NCBI RefSeq assembly: GCF_021869535.1
Contig: NW_026262668.1
Location: forward strand, 68,593,558 to 68,657,557
DNA length: 64,000 bases
DNA from: Mytilus californianus
Lineage: Eukaryota; Mollusca; Bivalvia; Mytilida; Mytilidae
Direction: 5' to 3'
Positions 57,463 to 64,000 of this stretch are shown here, piece after piece. The position numbers and the translations under genes were made by a program. How positions within the stretch are numbered: position 1 is the stretch's first letter; every line of letters starts with the position of its first letter. The notes beneath the pieces are model-generated. The model made no database searches, had not been told where the DNA came from, and worked only from the letters and a program-made list of their open reading frames with translations.

Positions 57463-57803
57463 GCTATTTCCACAGGCGCTTGGGTATATGATACAGATAT
57501 TTTTTTTTTTTTTTTGGAATAAAATATTCAATTTTCTATATTTATACTACATATCTATCACTACTGCGCATGTCTCACCTTGTTTCGAGTGATTTTACCA
57601 ACTCTGAGACAAACCCCCATTTTGTTTCTTAGTGTGGATAGTAAAATGGGGGTTTGTCTCAGAGTTGGTAAAATCACTCGAAACAAGGTGAGACATGCGC
57701 AGTAGTGATAGATATGTAGTATAAATATAGAAAATTGAATATTTTATTCCAAAAAAAAATTAAAAATATCTGTATCATATTCCCAAGCGCCTGTGGCTAT
57801 TTC
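57463..57803. mobile_element. 325-bp foldback MITE with 8-bp target duplications (hAT-like)
   Basis: The element 57471-57795 has two 153-bp arms (57471-57623 and 57643-57795) with about three mismatches around a 19-nt spacer. Its ends are CACAGGCGC / GCGCCTGTG. It is bounded by perfect 8-bp direct repeats GCTATTTC at 57463-57470 and 57796-57803. An 8-bp duplication and CA…TG ends fit hAT-type transposition, though other superfamilies with 8-bp duplications are possible. No coding capacity. Confidence 0.85.
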
Positions 57804-58249
57804 CTGTGATTTTCGGTATCCGTCACAGTTTAGCCTTCCATTCATGCAAAAACAATTCCGACAATAACAGCATAGGATTTGAACATTACCAATCATATAT
57901 TTGAAAATTACCTAGCATATATTGCTAAAATCAAACATTTTTGCAAAACATAAAATCGATCTGAAATAACTATATATATATTTGTTGAACAGCCGATCAC
58001 CATTTTACTTACCTGCATATATTGTTTATCAAATAGGTTCCCTGTTCTATATAATGACCTACTTCGAATGAGGCATGCAACGATAAACATATATTACTCA
58101 GATTGATAACAGTACTAGTATTCACGATTTAATATTGATATTCACCTGATTGTTATGACGGAAAGTAAAGAACGTTGTGTATGCAGTTAAATCGGGGGAG
58201 TCGCTGAAACGAACAAGAGAGTATCTATAGACAGAAGGGATCTCGAGAG
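57804..58249. other. No gene recognised
   Basis: Contains a perfect donor-like CAG/GTAAGT on the minus strand at 58013/58012 after a short open frame; no other exon evidence. Confidence 0.3.
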
Positions 58250-58254
58250 TCTAT

Positions 58255-58548
58255 TTTTAGCTCACCTGGTCCAAAGGGCCAGGGTGAGCTTTTGTCATCA
58301 CTTGGCGTCCGTCGTCTGTCGTCCGTTAACTATAACAAAGATCATCTCCTCTGAACTACAGTGCCAAATTGAAACAAACTTGGCCACAATCATCAATGGG
58401 GTATCTAGTTTAAAAAATGTGTCCGATGACCCCCGCCAACATGGTGACATTGCTAAAAAAAGAACAAAAGGAATAACATGAAAGTTTTGTCTTTTATCTT
58501 AAAAACCACTATATACTGTATAGAGAAAGTGTGACCGGGGGAGAACTG
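58255..58548 (+). repeat. Dispersed family D, start of copy
   Basis: Begins AGCTCACCTGGTCCAAAGG with a short hairpin (AGCTCACC…GGTGAGCT), then CCGTCGTCTGTCGTCCG, TTGGCCACAATCATCAATGG and GACCCCCGCCAACATGG. A 45-bp minisatellite interrupts it. Confidence 0.7.
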
Positions 58549-59535
58549 TTTAGAATAATGAGATCTACCTCTGTGTGTCTTTTATCATAAAAACTGTTTA
58601 GAATGGTGAGATCTACCTTCTGTCTATTATCATCAAAACTGTTTAGAATGGTGAGATCTACCTTCGGTCTATTATCATCAAAACTGTTTAGAATGATGAG
58701 ATCTACCTTCTGTCTATTATCATCAAAACTGTTTAGAATGGTTAGATCTACCTTCTGTCTATTATCATCAAAACTGTTTAGAATGGTGAGATCTACCTTC
58801 TGTCTATTATCATCAAAACTGTTTAGAATGATGAGATCTACCTTCTGTCTATTATCATCAAAACTGTTTATAATGGTGAAATCTACCTTCGGTCTATTAT
58901 CATCAAAACTGTTTAGAATGGTGAGATCTACCTTCGGTCTATTATCATCAAAACTGTTTAGAATTATGATATCTACCTTCTCTCTATTATCATCAAAACT
59001 GTTTAGAATGATGAGATCTACCTTCTGTCTATTATCATCAAAACTGTTTAGAATGGTGAGATCTACCTTGTCTATTATCATCAAAACTGTTTAGAATGGT
59101 GAGATCTACCTTCTGTCTATTATCATCAAAACTGTTTAGAATGGTGAAATCTACCTTCGGTCTATTATCATCAACTGTTTAGAATGGTGAGATCTACCTT
59201 CTGTCTATTATCATCAAAACTGTTTAGAATTATGAGATCTACCTTCTGTCTATTATCATCAAAACTGTTTAGAATTATGAGATCTACCTTCTGTCTATTA
59301 TCATCAAAACTGTTTAGAATGGTGAGATCTACCTTCTGTCTATTATCATCAAAACTGTTTAGAGTGGTGAGATCTACCTTGTCTATTATCATCAAAACTA
59401 CTTAGAATGGTGAGATCTACCTTCTGTCTATTATCATCAAAACTGTTTAGAATGATGAGATCTACCTTCTGTCTATTATCATCAAAACTGTTTAGAATTA
59501 TGAGATCTACCTTCTGTCTATTATCATTAAAACTG
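58549..59535. repeat. 45-bp minisatellite, about 22 copies
   Basis: Unit marked by ACTGTTTAGAATGGTGAGAT followed by CTACCTTCTGTCTATTATCATC. Because 45 is a multiple of 3, long frames stay open on both strands; they are side effects, not genes. A few units carry 3-6 bp deletions (near 59073, 59173 and 59382). Confidence 0.93.
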
Positions 59536-60262
59536 TCAGACGAATTCCTGTTGGAGTTATTGTTCTTAAATTACGAATTTTACTTTTTTTATGTTATCTA
59601 TAATAGAAAGATGAAAACTTTAAAAAGCAAAAATGATCAGTAAGACAAGATCTACAAATAAGTCAAATTGCGTAGATCGTCATTTTAATCCTTAAAGGAA
59701 TTATCGCTCTAAAATAACTATTTTTTTTCCAAACATTTTTGCGTTTTTGCTTATTATCTTAAAATCTATATTAGATAAATACTTTAAAAAGCAAAATTAT
59801 CAACAAACAAGATTTACAAATAAGTATGAATCGTCAGTGGGTTCCTTATTCGAGTAATTTCCCATAAACATCAGTGACGATTTTTCCCATTTTTTATTTT
59901 TTTTTTGTCAATTATCTTGAAAACTATAATAGATAGATAGAAACTTCAACAGTCAAAAATGATCAGTAAGACAAGATCTACAAATAGGTCAGCTATCATG
60001 TAGATGGATTTGTCAGTTGTCTTCTGATAGGAGATATTGCCCTTAATGACGATTTTAACACTTTTTCGCGTTTTGGGCGAGAACTATAGAAGCTAGATAC
60101 AGAGAAACTAAACAGAAAATATGATTAGCAATATAGGTCCAACTAAAAAGAGATTTCACTCATGAATAATATTTTAGTCTAAAATGTTGGAGAGTGTCCA
60201 TTGACAAAGATGCACATAGACCTAGGTGAGCGACACAGGTTCTTTAGAGTCTCTAGTTTTAA
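59536..60262 (+). repeat. Dispersed family D, continuation
   Basis: Resumes with ACTGTCAGACGAATTCCTG and GGAGTTATTG, contains more ATCTACAAATA blocks, and ends GGTGAGCGACACAGGTTCTT then AGAGTCTCTAG. Confidence 0.65.
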
Positions 60263-60399
60263 TAAGTTCGAGTCATATTTGGTTACTCGTCGACTTTCTC
60301 TTGCAATCTTTTGTTCCAAGTAGTAAATATTTAGCGGAACTCTATTGGTTTTGGAGTTAACTTGCATTTTTTAATGTGTACATTAAATTAGATTCTACT

Positions 60400-60720
60400 G
60401 ATCCAGATTTAACCGAACTTGGCCACAATCATCATTAGGGTATCTAGTATAAAAATGTGTCCAATGACCCTGCTTGCAAACCAAGATGGCAGACATGGCT
60501 AAAAATATAGAACATAGGGATAAAATGCAAGTTTTGTCTATTATCTTGAAAACCACTATCAAAAGAGAAAATCTGACAAGGGCACAAATGTTTGGAATTA
60601 TGAGATCTACCTATTGTCCATTTACGTCCAAACTGTCAGATGACCTTTTTATAGGAGTTATTGCCCTTAAGTGACGAATTTTACCAACTTTTTAAATTTT
60701 TGCCTAATTTAACCCAGTCA
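60400..60720 (+). repeat. Dispersed family D, second partial copy with single-copy 45-bp segment
   Basis: TTGGCCACAATCATCATTAG, GACCCTGCTTGCAAACCAAG, and at 60586-60629 one unexpanded counterpart of the minisatellite unit (TTTGGAATTATGAGATCTAC), followed by ACTGTCAGATGACC and GGAGTTATTGCCCTTAA. Confidence 0.7.
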
Positions 60721-61489
60721 ATCGGAGACTTGAGCGCGCCAAAAAATGGTCTCGTCCACACTGTTATGAAAACGATACTAAGTAAAAACAATTAAAACAA
60801 CAGATTGCTACCAGCAATAATCGGTTGAAGCAAAGTTCATTCCCCTTATTTTTCAGTGGAAGTCCAAATTTTCCGCCCTTATCCCGGTCGAAGTTTGGTT
60901 TATACTTAGTACATTTTTTTTACATTTATAAGTCTCGGTAACTAGCGACAAAAGAGGTCTATCTCCCAGCAAAGTGAACACACTGTTTAGGCAATTCCGT
61001 AAAGAACGAGCTGCATGTGTATTTTTCAAACTATATTAAAAGTCGTTATAATAAATAAACCAGTTCTATCCAAAGCTACGGAGAGTCTCCTGACACCTTT
61101 CGCCTATTCATTGCATAAATTTCGTAGATGGAAGTTTTATACTTAAAACACAATAACGATTGCTATCATGATCAATAAATATAAACATTCCTGGCATGGA
61201 TTTTCAACAGGTATAAATCAATATTTTCCTGTTTTGTGTTTTGTGTTTCACGATTTATCACATGTCGCGGCTTCATTCGCCATGTTCTCATACTCGCTCA
61301 TTTTTTTTTATCCAACTCCCCCTTTTAATGGTTCTACACAATTCTTAGACTCATTTACATGTCCCAATGGTAAATAGCGTTCAGAAATAGGGTCAACTGG
61401 ACTTCCCAAAGTAAGACACGAACTGGTAGCGTCCTTTTTGTGAGTGAGGAATGTAAAAATGAACAGCCACGTCGGATTGGAAAGGGTAT
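60721..61489. other. Intergenic, no gene recognised
   Basis: Slightly less AT-rich near 60720-60900 (TTGAGCGCGCC). No exon supported. Confidence 0.35.
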
Positions 61490-61650
61490 GTTATAAGATG
61501 TCAGGTACATATAAAATGTGTTGGGGTTTTACATGTTTGCAAGCGCTCAACTCTCCCTTTACCTGGGGCAGTGCATGGTGTAACATCTTAAGAACAAACT
61601 GTAGTAATCAGTTGGAAATGGCTTGACTCATCAGATTGGCACGACGCACA
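61490..61650 (-). repeat. Dispersed family A-related fragment
   Basis: CATGTTTGCAAGCGCTCAAC and GGCTTGACTCATCAGAT landmarks, as at 48345-48460. Confidence 0.45.
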
Positions 61651-61686
61651 TTAATAAAAAGACCCAACGTACCGATCTCCTATACA

Positions 61687-61692
61687 TTTATT
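61687..61692 (-). terminator. Polyadenylation signal AATAAA of the HotDog paralog
   Basis: AATAAA on the minus strand about 78 bp past the stop codon at 61770. Confidence 0.45.
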
Positions 61693-61769
61693 TCATACTA
61701 TCGAAAGTTTATATGCGTCCCTCTGTTTACTCTTTCATGACTTATGGAATTGTTTTCAAAAGCAGTTAG

Positions 61770-62545
61770 TTATAAGTTTGAGAGGATTTTATCATGACCA
61801 ATCCTATTAAGTTCTAACTGACAAACAACGTAAGTCAACAGCTTTCTATTTTGAGAATTATAAATATAAAATCTAAATCTAGAAATGTCATTTTTATCTT
61901 GCCACATTGCAATGATTATTTCATCTCCTGGGAAGCTCTCTCCTTAAAAATCCACGCTTAAAAATACCACAGGGTACCAGCAGATATCTCCAGAGAAGTG
62001 AACCAGTATCTTGTTCAAACTGGCAGCAGAAGCACAATCAAAACAGCTCTTGATATAAAACGATTGGTTAGTAAGAAAGTTCGTATCCATGTCGCCGTAA
62101 CGAATGACAGTTCTGTATTTAAAAACTTCTTTCGGTAGGTCTGGTAGAGTATTTTTTAAAACTTCAGATGAAGAAGCTTCCATGTTTGCATACTTTTCTA
62201 AAAACCAAGCAGGATTTTGCAAGGGTCGGCGAGTGTTGTTATCAATCCTGAGAAATTTAACAACTCTCTCTACTAAAAGTTGTCCTCTCTCTTTATCAAA
62301 CAGTTTTGACACTGTAAGTAGCGATGAACTCCCAGGTTTACAAAATGTTTTCGTTATTTTAAATGATATATTAGACATAAAATCGTAACTGTAAAACGAT
62401 GGCTCAACATTAAGGACTTGTTTGATTTGAACGAAAGACGTATCTTTTGATTGTAACTTTGGACTGTCATAAATAGAGCCATTTCTCTCGACCGACTCTT
62501 CTCCACCATCCATGAACAATGACATGTTCCATATGCTTAATTTTC
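61770..62545 (-). pseudogene. HotDog-fold thioesterase-like paralog, 3' terminal exon with in-frame stop
   Basis: Minus strand. The 3' splice site (TTTATTTCTGTAG, AG at 62546-62547) and phase 1 match the exon at 46905-47686, and the products align throughout (KLSIWNMSLFMDGG; FDKERGQLLVERV; DNNTRRPLQNPAWF; VIRYGDMDTNFLTNQSFY; SGDICWYPVVFLSVDF). TAA at 61944-61946 replaces the Leu codon of SVDFLGES; beyond it the frame stays open for 57 more codons (GESFPGDEIIIAMW…) to TAA at 61770. The HotDog motif His is Leu here. Either a young pseudogene, a truncated product, or a base error at one position. Confidence 0.68.
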
Positions 62546-62772
62546 CTACAGAAATAAATTGCAAAAATGTTACTCTTATTAATACTTCTTGTGTAATGAA
62601 TACAATAATAACACCATACGTTTCACAACGTATGATTTCTGCTTTAGTTGTTATATTTTGTATCTTTTAATTTAAAATATATTCGAAACAGACACATTTA
62701 ATCCTTCGAGTTGGAAGTCATCCTGTCGGTAGCTGAACTGTGCAGGTTTTCTTTATGTATTTTACTCTTACA

Positions 62773-63069
62773 ACATATGAGGGTGGTGGATGGGGTTTAC
62801 AAAATAGAGAATTATAGACAAAAAAATAAAGAATAGAGAAAAATGGGCAAAAAAAACTAAAGAATAGAGAATAATGATGTGCTAAAATATAAAAATTACT
62901 GCAAAAAACGAAGAATTGGGTAAAAATATGCTGATTACAGGAAAGAACAATGTCTAGAATACAGTTATCAAGTAATTACAGAATAGCCATTATTTTGATG
63001 ATAAAGAATAATGTGCGAAAAAAAATAAAGAATACAGAAATTTAGGACCCCATCCATACCCTCACATAT
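62773..63069. mobile_element. 285-bp MITE-like element with short terminal inverted repeats
   Basis: The element 62779-63063 begins GAGGGTGGTGGATGGGG and ends CCCCATCCATACCCTC (16-17-bp inverted ends, one gap). It is flanked by the direct repeat ACATAT (62773-62778 and 63064-63069). The interior is A-rich with repeated AAAGAATAGAGAA motifs and has no coding capacity. Confidence 0.65.
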
Positions 63070-63475
63070 GATCTAGATAGGTAGACATTTAGTGCCTATA
63101 CAATGTCAGACTATGTATATCATGTGTTGTTCGCTGTTGTTGGTCTTTGTTGTAACATCGATTTTCATGGAGGAGTTCGGTGTCGTAAATTTTGTCTGTT
63201 GTCCTGTCCAAGATTTTTGGTAATTCACGATATTCTTTTCATGTAGTATAAAATGCATTTTCCATTAACTCAATGGTTATCAGATTTGCAAAATCAGTCA
63301 TGTTTTCATTTTCAATTTCACCCAACGGTTTGAAGCAGTAACCTAACGCACACCATCAATATGTCTTATGGTTTTATTATATCGTTTGGTGTCTCTCTAA
63401 ATACAACGTATCTTTTATTCATATTGATCACGAGTAAACTTTCCGGACATCTACTTAAGTGATATTGACCTCTGA
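63070..63475. other. Intergenic, no gene recognised
   Basis: On the minus strand this is upstream of the HotDog paralog exon and could be intron; no further exon was found. Confidence 0.3.
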
Positions 63476-63479
63476 GTGT

Positions 63480-63545
63480 CTTTTGAGTATTTGTGTTGGG
63501 TTGCTGTCCCATTGACCTATACCCAACACATCCTTTTGTTTATAT
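63480..63545 (+). repeat. Dispersed family A terminus fragment
   Basis: GTTGGGTTGCTGTCCCATTG to ACACATCCTTTTGTTTATAT. Confidence 0.4.
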
Positions 63546-63645
63546 ATACAAATACATTTTAAGATTTTTCATTCAAATAAAACAGTATAGAGTTAATTAT
63601 CTTTTTTTTTCGATTATAAATTGAAGTTCATGTTCAATATAAATA

Positions 63646-63760
63646 AAAGGAGATGTGGTATAATTGCCAATGAGACAACTATCCACCAAAGTTCAAATGA
63701 AGTGGATGTAAGCAACTATAGGCAACCGTACGGCCTTCAACAACGAGAAAAATCAAACTG
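63646..63760 (-). repeat. Dispersed family A, minus copy
   Basis: AGGAGATGTGGTATAATTGC through GAGACAACTATCCACC and CCGTACGGCCTTCAAC. Confidence 0.65.
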
Positions 63761-63905
63761 TATGCAAAATCTGATAATCTGTGACATCCCAAATTATCGG
63801 TTATCGGAAATAATTTGGGTTGTTTCATTGATTTGTTGTCGATACTATTCATTTCAATCGGTCATATATTTTCAACTACTAAAAATGAAAAATATATATA
63901 ATGTA

Positions 63906-64000
63906 GGACTCTAATGTGCGATGGTACTCTAAAGTGCGATGGTCACGCTAAAGTGCGATGTTATACGCTAAAGTGCGATGGTGTCAAACGCTAAAGTGCG
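63906..64000. repeat. Short tandem array of CTAAAGTGCGATGG motif
   Basis: Five units 18-23 bp apart (CTAATGTGCGATGG, CTAAAGTGCGATGG and variants) with alternating spacers (TCAC, TTATAC, TGTCAAAC). It reaches the window edge, so its full extent is unknown. Confidence 0.75.

Noticed and set aside
58013-58090. Short minus-strand frame ending at a perfect CAG/GTAAGT donor
   Set aside because: No acceptor or partner exon was found, and one donor match is too little.
58549-59535. Regular array considered as CRISPR-like
   Set aside because: Units are contiguous with no unique spacers, and the context is eukaryotic.
58509-59643. Long repetitive proteins on both strands across the 45-bp array
   Set aside because: The period is divisible by three, so frames stay open by arithmetic. 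The unit derives from a non-coding dispersed repeat.

Overview
The window reads as animal nuclear DNA, most probably from a bivalve mollusc and most like a mussel (Mytilus). This is inferred from AT-rich intergenic sequence, intron-split exons with GT/AG borders, BEL/Pao retrotransposons, and dispersed repeats I recognise from memory as typical of mussel genomes. No bacterial operon, rRNA, functional tRNA gene or CRISPR array was seen. Most of the 64 kb is repeat-derived, and host coding sequence is limited to a few exons on the minus strand.

Left part (1-16849). Positions 1-6260 are a near-perfect tandem array of a 1266-bp unit. Each unit joins a 458-bp LTR, a primer-binding-like site and only the 3' end of a BEL/Pao pol gene (the end of the integrase). 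The window starts inside this array. Positions 8325-16844 hold an unrelated complete BEL/Pao element on the minus strand, with ~950-bp LTRs, a 5-bp target duplication, gag, protease, RT/RNase H and integrase. Two stop codons and three frameshifts break it.

Middle (16850-46800). This is a patchwork of decayed reverse-transcriptase fragments (YVDD and YLDD types), their 3' tails and dispersed repeats. It also holds a head-to-head SINE pair, a 55-bp minisatellite, a 170-bp palindrome and a pair of oppositely oriented motif clusters around 43.5 and 46.5 kb. Host candidates, all minus strand, are two phase-compatible exons of a membrane protein (41315-41415 and 38451-38562), a terminal exon with half of a RING-H2 finger (30070-30236) and a weak terminal exon (30813-30914).

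Right part (46800-64000). Two paralogous terminal exons of a double-HotDog, thioesterase-like protein lie 14 kb apart (46905-47686 and 61770-62545), with the same phase-1 splice site. The second has an in-frame stop and a changed HotDog motif. Between them are another RT copy, several foldback/MITE elements (one with 8-bp target duplications), a LINE fragment, a tRNA-Leu-like SINE, and a 45-bp minisatellite that grew out of a dispersed repeat whose single-copy form is still present 1 kb away. A short tandem motif array runs off the right edge.

Comparisons were made by eye from the sequence. Family names come from motif recognition, not from database searches.
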